Assembly (NCBI RefSeq): GCF_001571145.1
Contig: NZ_BCTF01000017.1
Location: 62,001-126,000, forward strand
Reading direction: 5' to 3'
DNA from: Hydrogenophaga flava NBRC 102514
GTDB lineage: Bacteria; Pseudomonadota; Gammaproteobacteria; Burkholderiales; Burkholderiaceae_C
DNA length: 64,000 nucleotides
In this document: piece after piece, positions 7,554 through 19,250 of the stretch
Numbering within the stretch: position 1 is the first letter of the stretch
Layout: each line of letters begins with the position of its first letter
Notes under the pieces: generated by a model
What the model was told of the DNA's origin: nothing
The model's database searches: none
What the model saw: the letters and a program-made list of their open reading frames with translations, nothing else
Translations under genes and position numbers: made by a program

Positions 7554-9251
7554 TCAGCGGGATTTGTTCCGGATTGCCGAGAGGGTTCCGCGGGTGGTGA
7601 TGACCTCCGGATCGAGCATGACCTCGATCAGCGAACCGCTGTCGGCGGCCAGCGCCCGCTGCAAGGCCGGCTCAAACTCCGCGGTGTGGGTGATGCGTTC
7701 GGCCGCGTAGCCGTAGGCCCGCGCAAGCGCACAGAAGTCGGGGTTCCTCAGGTCCGAGCCACTCACACGCGCCGGGTACTCGCGCTCCTGGTGCATGCGG
7801 ATGGTGCCGTAGGTGCCGTTGTTGAGCAGCAGGATGACCGACTTCGCACCGTGCTGCACCGCCGTGGCCAGTTCCTGCCCATTCATGAGGAAATCTCCGT
7901 CCCCCGCGATGGTGAAGGCGGTGCGACCGGTGAGGATGGCGGCACCGATGCCCGCGGGCATGCCGTAGCCCATGGCGCCGTTGGTCGGTGCCAGCTGCGT
8001 CTTGTGCCCCTTGGCCAGGCCGTGGTAGCGGTAGAAGCGGTGCAGCCAGCTGGCGAAGTTGCCCGCGCCGTTGGTCAGCACAGCGTCGGCCGGCAGGTGC
8101 TTCTGCAGCGTGTGGATGAGGGCCGGCATGTCGATGCTGCCGGGCAGCACGATGCCGCCATTGCTCACCTCCACGTTGGCCTCGTAGTCGGCGTGGCAGG
8201 CGGCCGTCCACGCCGACCACGGCAGGCTGGGCGGTGCGGTCAGCACCTCCAGCGAACGCGCCGCCGCGTTCATCGTGGCCTGGATCGCGAGCGTGGGCTG
8301 GTAGACCCGGCCCAGCTCCTCGCCGCTGGCGTGGATGTGCACCAGCTTCTGCGCAGGCACTGGCGCCTGGATCAGCGTGTAGCCACCCGTGGTGGCCTCA
8401 CCCAATCGGGGTCCGATGGCCAGGATCAGGTCGCTCTCGCGGATGCGCCGGGCCAGCGCCGGGTTGATGCCCAGGCCGACATCGCCCGCGTACTGCGGGT
8501 GGTGGTTGTCGAAGCAATCCTGGAAGCGGAAGGCATTGGCCACCGGCAGCTGCCAGTTCTCGGCAAAGCGCTGCAGCGCGGCGGCGGACTGCGGCGTCCA
8601 GCCTCCGCCGCCGGCAATCACCAGCGGACGCTCGGACGCCAACAGCAGCGCGCGCAGCTCGCGCAGTGCGCCCGGGTCGGCCCAAGCCTGCACCGGCTCC
8701 ACGCGCGGTAGCGGGGTGGCGTCCACCGGCTGCGTCAGCATGTCCTCGGGCAACACCAGGACCACCGGGCCCGGCCGGCCATTCATGGCGGTGGCGAAAG
8801 CGCGCGCCACGTATTCGGGAATGCGGCGCGGATCGTCTATGCGCTCGACGCGCTTGGCCATGCCTTTCGTGCTCGGGCCGAAGAAGGCGTTGTAGTCCAC
8901 CTCCTGGAAGGCCTCGCGGTCGCGCGCGTCGCTGGCCACGTCGCCCACGAACAGCACCATCGGCGTTGAGTCCTGGAATGCGGTGTGCAGGCCAATGGAG
9001 GCGTTGGTCGCGCCCGGCCCGCGGGTCACGAAACACACGCCCGGCCGGCCGGTCAGCTTGCCCTGGGCCTCGGCCATGAACGCCGCCCCTCCCTCCTGGC
9101 GGTTGATCACGAAGTGGATGCGGTCGGCGCGGTCGTGAAAGCCGTCGAGCACGGCGAGATAACTTTCGCCTGGTACCCCGAACGCGTGGGTCACGCCCTG
9201 GGCGATGAGGCAGTCGACGAGCAGGTGTCCGGCAAGTTTTGGTGTGGTCAT
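7554..9251 (-). CDS. Thiamine-diphosphate-dependent enzyme, acetolactate synthase-like
   Basis: The protein has 565 residues, close to the length of acetolactate synthase-type ThDP enzymes. The N-terminal PYR domain carries the conserved Glu (INRQEGGAAFMAEAQG). The central FAD/DHAP-like domain spans about 190-320. The C-terminal PP domain has the ThDP/Mg motif GDGDFLMNGQE ending in LLNNGTYG. Substrate specificity cannot be read from sequence, and a true IlvB seems unlikely because no small subunit is adjacent. The start MTTPKLAGH at 9251 fits the family. It lies 19 bp after the MFS gene, suggesting co-transcription for uptake and breakdown of one substrate. Confidence 0.85.
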   Translation of the reverse strand: MTTPKLAGHLLVDCLIAQGVTHAFGVPGESYLAVLDGFHDRADRIHFVINRQEGGAAFMAEAQGKLTGRPGVCFVTRGPGATNASIGLHTAFQDSTPMVLFVGDVASDARDREAFQEVDYNAFFGPSTKGMAKRVERIDDPRRIPEYVARAFATAMNGRPGPVVLVLPEDMLTQPVDATPLPRVEPVQAWADPGALRELRALLLASERPLVIAGGGGWTPQSAAALQRFAENWQLPVANAFRFQDCFDNHHPQYAGDVGLGINPALARRIRESDLILAIGPRLGEATTGGYTLIQAPVPAQKLVHIHASGEELGRVYQPTLAIQATMNAAARSLEVLTAPPSLPWSAWTAACHADYEANVEVSNGGIVLPGSIDMPALIHTLQKHLPADAVLTNGAGNFASWLHRFYRYHGLAKGHKTQLAPTNGAMGYGMPAGIGAAILTGRTAFTIAGDGDFLMNGQELATAVQHGAKSVILLLNNGTYGTIRMHQEREYPARVSGSDLRNPDFCALARAYGYAAERITHTAEFEPALQRALAADSGSLIEVMLDPEVITTRGTLSAIRNKSR

Positions 9252-9270
9252 GCCGGAATTGTGCACAGAC

Positions 9271-10503
9271 TCAGCGGCCTGTCCGGCGGCCCACGCCGAT
9301 GGCGGCATAGACGGAGACCAGGAGCACCAGCGCGGCACCGGCCAGCGTCAGCGCGTACCAGCCCCGGTCCATGAACACGCCAAAGATCATTGGAGAGACC
9401 GCAAAGCCAACGTCCAGTCCCGAGTACACGGTGCCATAGACGCGCCCGGTCGCGCCCTTGGGCGTCGCCTTCTTGATCATCATGTCCCGGCTGGGGCCGC
9501 CCACGCCGATTGCAAAACCGGTGGCCGCCAGGACCACCATGGTGCCGGTGCCGTTGAGCCATCCGGTGGCACAGACCATCAGCAGCAAGGCGCCGGCGGT
9601 CATCGCCCAGGCCACGACGCGGTCACTGTGTTTCGAGGTGGCGGCCACGAAGCCACCCACGAACATGCCGAGCGCGCCGCACAGCATGTAGGCGCTGACG
9701 GTGAGGGTGGCCGCCTCGACACTGACCCCGTGCAGTTGCTTTAGGATGGACGGCGCATAGCTCTGCACCACCGCCAGCGTCATGGTCGACAGCAGGAAGA
9801 AGGCGAAGCACCACCAAACCACGGGCAGCTTCATGAACGCAAGGTCGGAGCCCTTGGGGGCGTCGGCGTGGCGCACATGCACCTCGGTGCGCAACTTCTC
9901 GCGCTGCCAGAACAGCAGCGACAGCACCGCCACATACAACAGCGCGGCGGCGTGGTAGGCGGTGCGCCAGTCGGCCAGCGCCGTGATGCCGACCAGAAAA
10001 GCGGGGGCGAGCGCCCAGCCTAGGTTGCCGGTCAGGCCATGGGCGCTGAAGGCGTAGCCCAGCCGCGGCGCCGACACGCGCTGGTTCAGGATGGTGAAGT
10101 CGGCCGGGTGGAACGGAGCGTTGCCCAGGCCCGCCAGCACGGCCACCAGCACCAGGCCGGCGTAGCCCGTGACCATGGACGCGGCCAGCGAGGCCAGCAG
10201 GAAGCAGCCGATGGCGGCAAACAGCACCGGGCGCGCGCCGATGCGGTCGACCACAAACCCAGCCATCGCCTGGCCGGAACCCGAGATGACGAAGAAGATG
10301 CTCATGAGAAGGCCGACGTCGGAGTAGCTCAGACCGAAGTCGCGCATGAAGATCGGGAACAGCGGCGCCAGCAGCAGGTGCGAGAAATGCGAGGTGCCGT
10401 GTGCCAGACCGACCAGACCGATGACGGCGGCGTCCTGCTTCAGGGGAACGGGATTGGCCGGCGGAGGCATGGCGTCGAGGGTGGCGGTGTTCATGCGGGG
10501 CAT
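9271..10503 (-). CDS. MFS transporter
   Basis: The protein has about 410 residues with roughly twelve hydrophobic segments. The MFS signature loop between helices 2 and 3 is recognisable (GFVVDRIGARPVLF), as is the related mid-protein loop (VGGFVAATSKHSDRVV). It is a cytoplasmic-membrane secondary transporter of unknown substrate. The gene is divergent from the AraC-type regulator and precedes the ThDP enzyme. Starts at 10503 (MPRMNTATL) and 10494 are both possible; neither has a clear ribosome site. Confidence 0.85.
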   Translation of the reverse strand: MPRMNTATLDAMPPPANPVPLKQDAAVIGLVGLAHGTSHFSHLLLAPLFPIFMRDFGLSYSDVGLLMSIFFVISGSGQAMAGFVVDRIGARPVLFAAIGCFLLASLAASMVTGYAGLVLVAVLAGLGNAPFHPADFTILNQRVSAPRLGYAFSAHGLTGNLGWALAPAFLVGITALADWRTAYHAAALLYVAVLSLLFWQREKLRTEVHVRHADAPKGSDLAFMKLPVVWWCFAFFLLSTMTLAVVQSYAPSILKQLHGVSVEAATLTVSAYMLCGALGMFVGGFVAATSKHSDRVVAWAMTAGALLLMVCATGWLNGTGTMVVLAATGFAIGVGGPSRDMMIKKATPKGATGRVYGTVYSGLDVGFAVSPMIFGVFMDRGWYALTLAGAALVLLVSVYAAIGVGRRTGR

Positions 10504-10580
10504 GGTACGGGCTGACGCGGCGGCCGATATGCGATAGAAAGACAACCATCATCGAATTTCAGCCAAATCCGGGAGCCCCC

Positions 10581-11429
10581 ATGAACAGACGCGAGCGCCG
10601 CGCCGTGCCCGTCGGTGACACCGACCCCTTCCGGCCCTCGCCGGAGCGGCCGGTGCGCTGCAGGGCGCGGGCCATGGGCCACGACACCCAGTTCGAACCG
10701 CACCACCACCCCTGGGGTCAGCTGGCGTACTGCGCCAGCGGGTTGCTGCAGGTGACGGTGGCCGACGCCGCGCCGAACCAGACCGGCGGACTGGAAACCA
10801 CCACCATCGTCCCGCCGTCGCGCGCCGTCTGGATCCCCCCGGGCGCCCGCCACGCGGTCAGCATGCTGGAAACCTCGCAGCTCTACACGCTCTACATCGA
10901 TCCGTCGGTGGTCACTGCTGACTGGCGCCGCTCCAGGGTGCTGGTGGTTTCGCCGCTGCTGCGCGAGCTGGTGCTGGGCATGGAACTGCCGCACCACGCG
11001 GGCGACGAGCTGCGGCAGCGCGCGCTGTCCACCCTGGTGCTGGCCGAACTGGCGAACGCGCCCACCCAGCCTCTGGGCGTGCCCATGCCCGACCCGCAGC
11101 GCGGCGACCGGCGCCTGCGCGCCCTGTGCGAGGCGGTGCTCAATGCGCCGGCGCAGCACGCGACGCTGGCCGGCTGGGCCGCCCACAGCGGTGCCAGCGA
11201 GCGCACCCTGGCCCGCCTGTTTCGGGACGAGCTGGGCATGGGCTTTCAGCGCTGGCGGCAGCAAGTGCTGCTGGCGCACGCGCTGCCGATGCTGGCCCGG
11301 GGCGCGCCGGTGAGCCAGGTAGCGGCTGCAAGTGGCTACGCCAGCGACAGTGCCTTCAGCGCCATGTTCCGCGCCGCGCTGGGCCAGCCACCGTCGCGCT
11401 TCGGCCCGGTGAGGGCGGGCCCCGCCTGA
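10581..11429 (+). CDS. AraC-family transcriptional regulator
   Basis: The protein has 282 residues. The N-terminal cupin-like sensing domain has FEPHHHPWGQLAYC and WIPPGARHAV. The C-terminal AraC double helix-turn-helix covers about 185-280 (SGASERTLARLFRDELGMG, then ASGYASDSAFSAMFR). It is transcribed away from the MFS-ThDP operon across a 77-bp gap, the usual arrangement for a regulator of that operon. Its stop at 11427-11429 abuts the stop of the convergent arsC. Confidence 0.88.
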   Translation: MNRRERRAVPVGDTDPFRPSPERPVRCRARAMGHDTQFEPHHHPWGQLAYCASGLLQVTVADAAPNQTGGLETTTIVPPSRAVWIPPGARHAVSMLETSQLYTLYIDPSVVTADWRRSRVLVVSPLLRELVLGMELPHHAGDELRQRALSTLVLAELANAPTQPLGVPMPDPQRGDRRLRALCEAVLNAPAQHATLAGWAAHSGASERTLARLFRDELGMGFQRWRQQVLLAHALPMLARGAPVSQVAAASGYASDSAFSAMFRAALGQPPSRFGPVRAGPA

Positions 11430-11786
11430 TCAGAGCACCTCTTGCAGCCGCTCTTTGGGGCGGCAGAGCACGGTGCCTCGCGGTGTCACGACGATGGGCC
11501 GCTCGACCAGCACCGGGTGCTGCACCATCAGGTCCAGCAATTCGGCGTCGCTGCGTTCGGGCTTGGCGTCGGCCAACCCGGCATAGAGGTCGCCCTTGCG
11601 GCGCAGCAGTTCGCCGGCGCCCATGCCCATGGCCTTGAGCAGCGCGACCAGTTGCTCCCGGGTGTAGGGCTGCTTGAGGTAGTCGATCACCACCGGCTCG
11701 ACCCCGGTCTCGCGGATCGCGGCCAGTACGTTGCGCGAGGTGCTGCACTAGGGGTTGTGGAAGATGGTGATGGAAGAAGGCTTCAT
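11430..11786 (-). pseudogene. arsC: arsC-type arsenate reductase interrupted by an in-frame amber codon
   Basis: Read from ATG 11786, the frame gives ITIFHNP-stop-CSTSRN and then an intact ArsC to 11430, 118 codons in all, the expected length. TAG at 11750-11748 is codon 13, directly before the catalytic Cys14. In homologues this position is usually Lys, Arg or Ala. Other key residues remain (LLRRKG and RPIVVTPRGTVLCRP, with the arsenate-site arginines). A fresh start at GTG 11693 would lack the catalytic cysteine. A single substitution, a sequencing error or amber readthrough would explain it. The rest of the frame is undamaged, so any inactivation is recent. Confidence 0.85.
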
Positions 11787-11930
11787 GGCGGTGCTCCGTG
11801 TGTCTCGCGGGCGAGCATAACGCCCGATTCACGCCCGGTGGCGGTGCAGCTGTGGGCGTCACAGCCCTGTCATTTCGGGCCCGTATCTTGCTGGATGCTC
11901 ACACACAAAACGCGCCAGCAGGGGAAGACG

Positions 11931-12167
11931 ATGAACGCACCACAACGCATTGCCAAGACACCGAAGGCCTGGGAGGCGCTGTCACGCCCCGACCTGGTCG
12001 GACGCAGGGCCCACAGCCTGCTGCTCATGGCCAACGGACGCCGCAGCGAACGCGAGCTGTCGGCACTGCTGGGAGGCGACGTGCGCGATCTCGCCGAGGG
12101 TCTGCTGCAGCAGGGCTACCTGCAACCGGTGCCGCTGATGCTCTACGGCGACAACGACAGCGCCTGA
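11931..12167 (+). CDS. Small uncharacterised protein, winged-helix-like
   Basis: The protein has 78 residues, starting MNAPQRIAKTPKAWEAL behind GGGGAAG. Residues 25-70 (AHSLLLMANGRRSERELSALL, then LAEGLLQQGYLQPV) have the helix pattern of small winged-helix modules that sometimes precede signalling domains in this group. No catalytic motif or membrane segment is visible. I do not recognise a named family. It stands alone between convergent or unrelated neighbours. Confidence 0.6.
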   Translation: MNAPQRIAKTPKAWEALSRPDLVGRRAHSLLLMANGRRSERELSALLGGDVRDLAEGLLQQGYLQPVPLMLYGDNDSA

Positions 12168-12177
12168 GCAACGCCGC

Positions 12178-13596
12178 TCAAAGCCAACGCTTGAGCAGGC
12201 CCATCACGCGGTCGAAGGTGGCCCCGTAGGGCGGGTAGAACAGGCTGGCCGCCGCCCAGCGCGACTGCACCAGTACCGGCTTCTGCTGCGTGAAGCGCAG
12301 GAAGCCCGTCTCACCGTGGTAGGCGCCCCAGCCGCTCTCCCCCACCCCGCCAAACGGCAGGTTTTCGTGGGCGATGTGCAGCAGCGTGTCGTTCACCGTG
12401 ACCCCGCCGCTGACCGTGCCGCGCAGCACCCGCTCGCGCGCGGCACCGTCCTGGCCGAACCAGTAGAGCGCCAGAGGCCTGGGACCGGCGTTGACGGTGG
12501 CGATGGCCTGGTTCAGATCCGTGTAACTGAGCACCGGCAGCACCGGGCCGAAGATTTCCTCGCGCATCAGGCGCGCCTCGGCGGGTGGCTGGAACACCAG
12601 CACCGGCGTCATCTGGCGCTCATGGCCCGACCCGCTGCGCGGGGCCACCTCGACCACACGTGCGCCCTGGGACTGCACCTCCTTCACCATCGCCAGCAGC
12701 CGCGCATGGTGCCGCTCGCTGATGATGCTGGCGTAGTCGGGGTGTGCGGCCCCACAGGGGAACAGCCGCGTCACGGCGGCGGCAAAGGCGCGCTCGAACT
12801 CGGCTTCGCGCCCCTGGGGCAGCAGCACGTAGTCCGGCGCGATGCAGGTCTGGCCGCCATTGAGCAGCTTGCCGTGGGCGATCTTGATGGCCACCGCATC
12901 CAGATCGGCCGAGGCGTCGACGATGCAGGGCGACTTGCCGCCCAGTTCCAGCGTGGTCGGCGTCAGGTTGGCGGCGGCGGCGGCGGCCACCTTGCGCCCC
13001 ACGGCGGTGGAGCCGGTGAAGAACAGGTGGTCGAACGGCAGGCTGGCGAACTCGTGCGCCACGTCTGGCCCGCCCAGCGCCACGCACACCTCGTCGGCAG
13101 AAAACGCCTGGTGCAGCAGGGTCGCGAGCAGCGCCGAGGTGTGCGGAGTGAGCTCGCTGGGCTTGAGCATCACGCGGTTGCCCGCGGCCAGCGCGGTGGC
13201 CGTCGGCCCGAGCGTCAGCTGCAGCGGGTAGTTCCAGGGACCGATGACACCGACCACGCCAAGCGGCTGGCGCTGGATGTGTCCGCTGGCGGGCTGCAGG
13301 TAGATGGGTGTGCGCACGCGGCGCGTCTTCATCCAGGCGCCGGTGTGGCGCTCCAGATCGCCCAGCAGCGAGCGCAGCACGAAGAAGTCTGCGACTTCGG
13401 TGAGCCGGGTTGAGCGCACGCCGAAATCGGCCTGCACCGCCTCGGCCAGCGCTGCTCCGTGCGTGTCGATCAGGGCCCGCATGCGGCGCAAGCGGTCCAG
13501 GCGAAGCGCCAGCGGCACGTCGATCTGCGCGCGGCTGGCCTGGAACTGCGCGTCGAACAGCGCGCGCAACGGAAGGTCGGGGGGCGTCAGGGTCAT
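12178..13596 (-). CDS. Aldehyde dehydrogenase (coniferyl aldehyde dehydrogenase-like)
   Basis: The protein has 472 residues, slightly short for ALDH and typical of the coniferyl-aldehyde/fatty-aldehyde branch. Visible motifs are the NAD-fold IGPWNYPLQL, the GSTAVGRKV loop, the catalytic Glu (LELGGKSPCIV) and the catalytic Cys (NGGQTCIAPD). It oxidises an aldehyde to the acid with NAD(P)+. The substrate cannot be fixed from sequence. MTLTPPDLPL at 13596 is the most likely start because the upstream extension is Pro/Gly-rich without homology. Confidence 0.87.
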   Translation of the reverse strand: MTLTPPDLPLRALFDAQFQASRAQIDVPLALRLDRLRRMRALIDTHGAALAEAVQADFGVRSTRLTEVADFFVLRSLLGDLERHTGAWMKTRRVRTPIYLQPASGHIQRQPLGVVGVIGPWNYPLQLTLGPTATALAAGNRVMLKPSELTPHTSALLATLLHQAFSADEVCVALGGPDVAHEFASLPFDHLFFTGSTAVGRKVAAAAAANLTPTTLELGGKSPCIVDASADLDAVAIKIAHGKLLNGGQTCIAPDYVLLPQGREAEFERAFAAAVTRLFPCGAAHPDYASIISERHHARLLAMVKEVQSQGARVVEVAPRSGSGHERQMTPVLVFQPPAEARLMREEIFGPVLPVLSYTDLNQAIATVNAGPRPLALYWFGQDGAARERVLRGTVSGGVTVNDTLLHIAHENLPFGGVGESGWGAYHGETGFLRFTQQKPVLVQSRWAAASLFYPPYGATFDRVMGLLKRWL

Positions 13597-13673
13597 CGGG
13601 CCATGATAGGAGCGCGCCCCGGGCGGCGGTAGAGGTGGCGCCCCATGCCGGGGCACCGCCTGTCGCCTGAGGC

Positions 13674-16280
<2,607 letters not shown>

Positions 16281-16313
16281 GTTGTGATGCTCCGAAATGC
16301 TTGAACTGACGGG

Positions 16314-16342
16314 CATGTGGCGCTGACCGCCATCATTTCAAG
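16314..16342 (-). promoter_or_regulatory. Sigma-32-like heat-shock promoter of clpB
   Basis: On the minus strand CTTGAAA (16342-16336) is followed after 14 bp by GCCACATG (16321-16314). This fits the sigma-32 pattern of a CTTGAAA -35 element and a CCCATNT-like -10 element. It sits just upstream of clpB, a classical heat-shock gene. The -10 match is imperfect. Confidence 0.5.
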
Positions 16343-16421
16343 ACCTTGCGCCAGTCGGGGTCCAGCGGGCTTGACCCGCATCAAAGCCGCTGCGCTCCGT
16401 GCAGCGGAGCAAGCGGGTGGC

Positions 16422-17177
16422 TTACCCCGCTCTCCAGTAGGCGTAGGACCACGCGGTGCTCATGCCACCTCGTCGGTACAGCGCCAGCGCAGGCGCATTG
16501 CTGCCGTCGACCTGCAGAAAGGCCCGGGTGATGCCTCGCCGCTGCGCTTCCAGTGCCATCGCGTGGATCATCCGCCCCGCCAGCCCCCTGCCCCGCTGGT
16601 TGGCGGCCGTGCGCAAGCCGTGCATGCTCAGCCAGCCTTGGGCAAAACAGGCGGCGCCGCAGGCCAGGGTCGTCCCGCCCTCCCGCAAGCTGACAAACAG
16701 AGTGCCCTCGGCGCGGGACAGCGCCTTCGAGCGGCTCGCGCCGTCCACCGGGTCCAGCCCCTCGCCCAGAAACATGGCCATCCAGGCCGCATCCGGACGC
16801 GGGTCCAGCGACACCCCGTCAGCGCTAGACGCCAGCGCCAGCAGGCCGTCCAGCGATCCGGTCTGGGTCAGGGTGGGCTGCTCGCGCCGGAAGCCTTGGG
16901 CCTGGAGCTTGGGCCACCAAGGCTCAAAGGCCGGCACATCGGGCAGTCGCAACACCGGCCGTCGGCCGGCATCGCGGTAGCGTTGCACGATGGTGCTGAT
17001 CAGCGCCGGGTCGTGGGGCCCGTGGTGCAGGGGCACGGCGCTGTGGGCGCGGCCGACCGTGCCGGGGTCCATGGGCAGCAGCCAGCCGTCGATAGCGTCG
17101 ACCTGCTCAGGTGCCACCGCGGTGAGCGTGGCGCGTTCGATGGATTCGATGTCGACGGCGGTCGGCGAGGTGGCCAT
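16422..17177 (-). CDS. GNAT-family N-acetyltransferase
   Basis: The protein has 251 residues. The C-terminal GNAT core has the acetyl-CoA loop NQRGRGLAGRMIHAMA and the following strand-helix ITRAFLQVDGSNAPALALYRR. The N-terminal part is a second, diverged GNAT-like half. The acceptor substrate is unknown. It lies 13 bp downstream of moaE on the same strand, so it may be transcribed with the molybdopterin genes, but no functional link is evident. Confidence 0.8.
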   Translation of the reverse strand: MATSPTAVDIESIERATLTAVAPEQVDAIDGWLLPMDPGTVGRAHSAVPLHHGPHDPALISTIVQRYRDAGRRPVLRLPDVPAFEPWWPKLQAQGFRREQPTLTQTGSLDGLLALASSADGVSLDPRPDAAWMAMFLGEGLDPVDGASRSKALSRAEGTLFVSLREGGTTLACGAACFAQGWLSMHGLRTAANQRGRGLAGRMIHAMALEAQRRGITRAFLQVDGSNAPALALYRRGGMSTAWSYAYWRAG

Positions 17178-17190
17178 CAGCACCACAACC

Positions 17191-17664
17191 TCAGGCGTTG
17201 TTCGAGGCGATGCCCCACTTGGCCAGCGCCGCATCGTCGCTGACCCGCGCATCGACCCAGCGCGCCCCTTCGGGCGTCTGTTCCTTCTTCCAGAATGGCG
17301 CCTGGGTCTTGAGGTAGTCCATCAGGAACTCACAGGCCTGAAAGCTCTCGCCGCGGTGGGCCGAGGTCACGGCCACCAGCACGATCTGGTCCAGCGGCTG
17401 CAGCAGGCCGACGCGGTGGATGACCCGGGCTCCCAGGATGTCAAAGCGCTGGGAGGCCTCGTCGATCATCTGCTCGATGGCCTTCTCGGTCATGCCCGGG
17501 TAGTGCTCCAGCTCCAGGGTGCTGACGCTCTGGCCGTCGTTGCGGTCCCTGACGGTGCCCACAAAAGTGCAGACCGCACCGACGCCCTTCTGGTCGGCCC
17601 TCAGCCGGGCGACCTCGGCAGACAGGTCGAAGTCTTCGGTCTGGATGCTGACCCGGGCGTTCAT
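17191..17664 (-). CDS. moaE: Molybdopterin synthase catalytic subunit MoaE
   Basis: The protein has 157 residues, the usual length. It inserts sulfur from MoaD thiocarboxylate into precursor Z to form molybdopterin. Signature segments are GAVCTFVGTVRD, LELEHYPGMTEKAI, VTSAHRGESFQACEFLMDYLK and FWKKEQTPEG, with the active-site lysines. It starts 2 bp after the moaD stop, consistent with stoichiometric synthesis of both synthase subunits. Confidence 0.96.
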   Translation of the reverse strand: MNARVSIQTEDFDLSAEVARLRADQKGVGAVCTFVGTVRDRNDGQSVSTLELEHYPGMTEKAIEQMIDEASQRFDILGARVIHRVGLLQPLDQIVLVAVTSAHRGESFQACEFLMDYLKTQAPFWKKEQTPEGARWVDARVSDDAALAKWGIASNNA

Positions 17665-17666
17665 GC

Positions 17667-17918
17667 TCAGCCTCCGGTGACGGGTGGGAAAAAGGCAATC
17701 TCGGCGCCGTCGGTCAAGGCGGCCGACTCGTCGGCCATGGTCTGGTTGACCGACACGCGCACCGCACGGCCGCGCGCCAGCGCCTCGGCGTGGGCGCCAC
17801 CCCGCGCGATCAGCTCGTCGCGCAGCGCGGACAGCGTGGCCGCAGCGGTCTCGACGGATTCGCTGCCGGAGCCAATGGCCTCGCGGATGGAGGCGAAATA
17901 ACGCAACTGGATCTTCAT
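17667..17918 (-). CDS. moaD: Molybdopterin synthase sulfur carrier MoaD
   Basis: The 83-residue beta-grasp protein ends in the diagnostic Gly-Gly (FFPPVTGG) that is adenylated and thiocarboxylated. The N-terminus MKIQLRYFASIREAIG is typical. The start codon overlaps the moeA stop (ATGA), showing translational coupling, and moaE follows immediately. A much longer in-frame extension upstream is only a shadow of moeA. Confidence 0.94.
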   Translation of the reverse strand: MKIQLRYFASIREAIGSGSESVETAAATLSALRDELIARGGAHAEALARGRAVRVSVNQTMADESAALTDGAEIAFFPPVTGG

Positions 17919-19204
17919 GCGAGCAGGTCCGAAAGAGCGATGTAGTTCACGAGGTCGCCGCGCGCGATGGTGATGCCAGCCAGGTTGTCCACCAAGCCGT
18001 CGCCCCACACGGTGGAGGTCAGCACCCCCGAGCTCTGGTTGGGGAACAGGTCCAGGCCGCCGTCGGCGTTGCGGCGCACGCGCAGGAACTCGCGGCGCTT
18101 GTCGGCGCGCGGCAGGTCGAAATCGGCGCGCACCGGCATGGTCTTGAAGGGAGGCTGGTATTCGGACTCCGCGGCCCCCTGCAGTTTGAGCAGGAAGGGC
18201 CGCACCAGCAGCAGGAAGGTGACGTAGCTCGACACCGGGTTGCCGGGAAGGCCGATGAAGTGGCAGTGGCCTTGAGCGTCTGCGCCGGCGCCTGCGTCGC
18301 GGCGCACCGTGCCATAGGCGAAAGGCTTGCCCGGCTTCATGGCGATTTGCCACAGGTCCAGGCTGCCCAGTTGCTGCACGGCGGGTTTGATGTGGTCTTC
18401 CTCGCCCACCGACACGCCGCCGCTGGTGAGGATCAGGTCGTGGTGGTCGGCGGCGGTCTTGAGCGCGGCCAGCGTGGCCTCGCGCCTGTCGGGCACGATG
18501 CCCAGGTCGCTGACCTCGCAACCCAGGCGCTCCAGCAGCACGCGCAGGAAGAAGCGGTTGCTGTTGTAGATGGCGCCTGGCTTCATCTGTTCGGGCGGCA
18601 CCTCACCGGGCATGACCAGCTCATCCCCGGTCGAAAACAGCGCCACGCGTGGCTTGGCGGTCACCCGCAGCTGTGCCGCACCGATGCCTGCCGCCAGACC
18701 CAGGCTCGCGGCCGACAGGCGCGTGCCGCGCGGCAACACCACAGAACCCCGGGTCACGTCCTCGCCCGCGCGGCGGATCCACTGGCCGGCCTCGGGCACG
18801 GCGTCGATGTGCACTGCGTGGAAATCGCCGCCAACCTCGCGCGTGTCTTCCTGCATCACGATGGCGTCCGCGCCAGGGGGCACCGGCGCACCCGTGAAGA
18901 TGCGGGCGCAGGTGCCGGGCTCCAGCGGCTGCGCCGCGTGGCCGGCGGGGATGCGCTGGCTGACCGGCAGCACCACACCCTTCTCGGCGATATCGGTCAA
19001 CCGGACCGCATACCCGTCCATGGACGAGTTGTCCTGGGGCGGCACGTGCAGCGCCGAGACCAGATCCTCGGCCAGCACACGCCGGTCGGCCAGCACGGTG
19101 GCCAGGGTTTCGGTGGCCGCGAGCGGCGTCGCGCGCGCAAGCAGGTCGGCCAGCGCGGCGTCCAGCGCCATCAGGGGTTTGCGGGCAGGTTGGGGAGCGT
19201 TCAT
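17915..19204 (-). CDS. moeA: Molybdopterin molybdenumtransferase MoeA
   Basis: The protein has 429 residues. It inserts molybdate into adenylylated molybdopterin. Recognisable parts are the N-terminal QDNSSMDGYAVR, the central LFSTGDELVMPGE and YNSNRFFL, the DLILTSGGVSVGEEDH active-site loop and the C-terminal domain starting near 350. The start MNAPQPARKP at 19204 fits the family length; an in-frame extension to 19291 would overlap mobB. It lies in the order mobB-moeA-moaD-moaE. Confidence 0.95.
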   Translation of the reverse strand: MNAPQPARKPLMALDAALADLLARATPLAATETLATVLADRRVLAEDLVSALHVPPQDNSSMDGYAVRLTDIAEKGVVLPVSQRIPAGHAAQPLEPGTCARIFTGAPVPPGADAIVMQEDTREVGGDFHAVHIDAVPEAGQWIRRAGEDVTRGSVVLPRGTRLSAASLGLAAGIGAAQLRVTAKPRVALFSTGDELVMPGEVPPEQMKPGAIYNSNRFFLRVLLERLGCEVSDLGIVPDRREATLAALKTAADHHDLILTSGGVSVGEEDHIKPAVQQLGSLDLWQIAMKPGKPFAYGTVRRDAGAGADAQGHCHFIGLPGNPVSSYVTFLLLVRPFLLKLQGAAESEYQPPFKTMPVRADFDLPRADKRREFLRVRRNADGGLDLFPNQSSGVLTSTVWGDGLVDNLAGITIARGDLVNYIALSDLLA

Positions 19205-19250
19205 GGTCTTGGAGGCACCGCCCCGGCCGATGTGGCCAACGCAGTGGCGA

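Noticed and set aside
7554-9251. Naming the ThDP enzyme ilvB
   Set aside because: There is no adjacent small subunit, and its MFS/AraC context suggests a catabolic or specialised ThDP enzyme instead.
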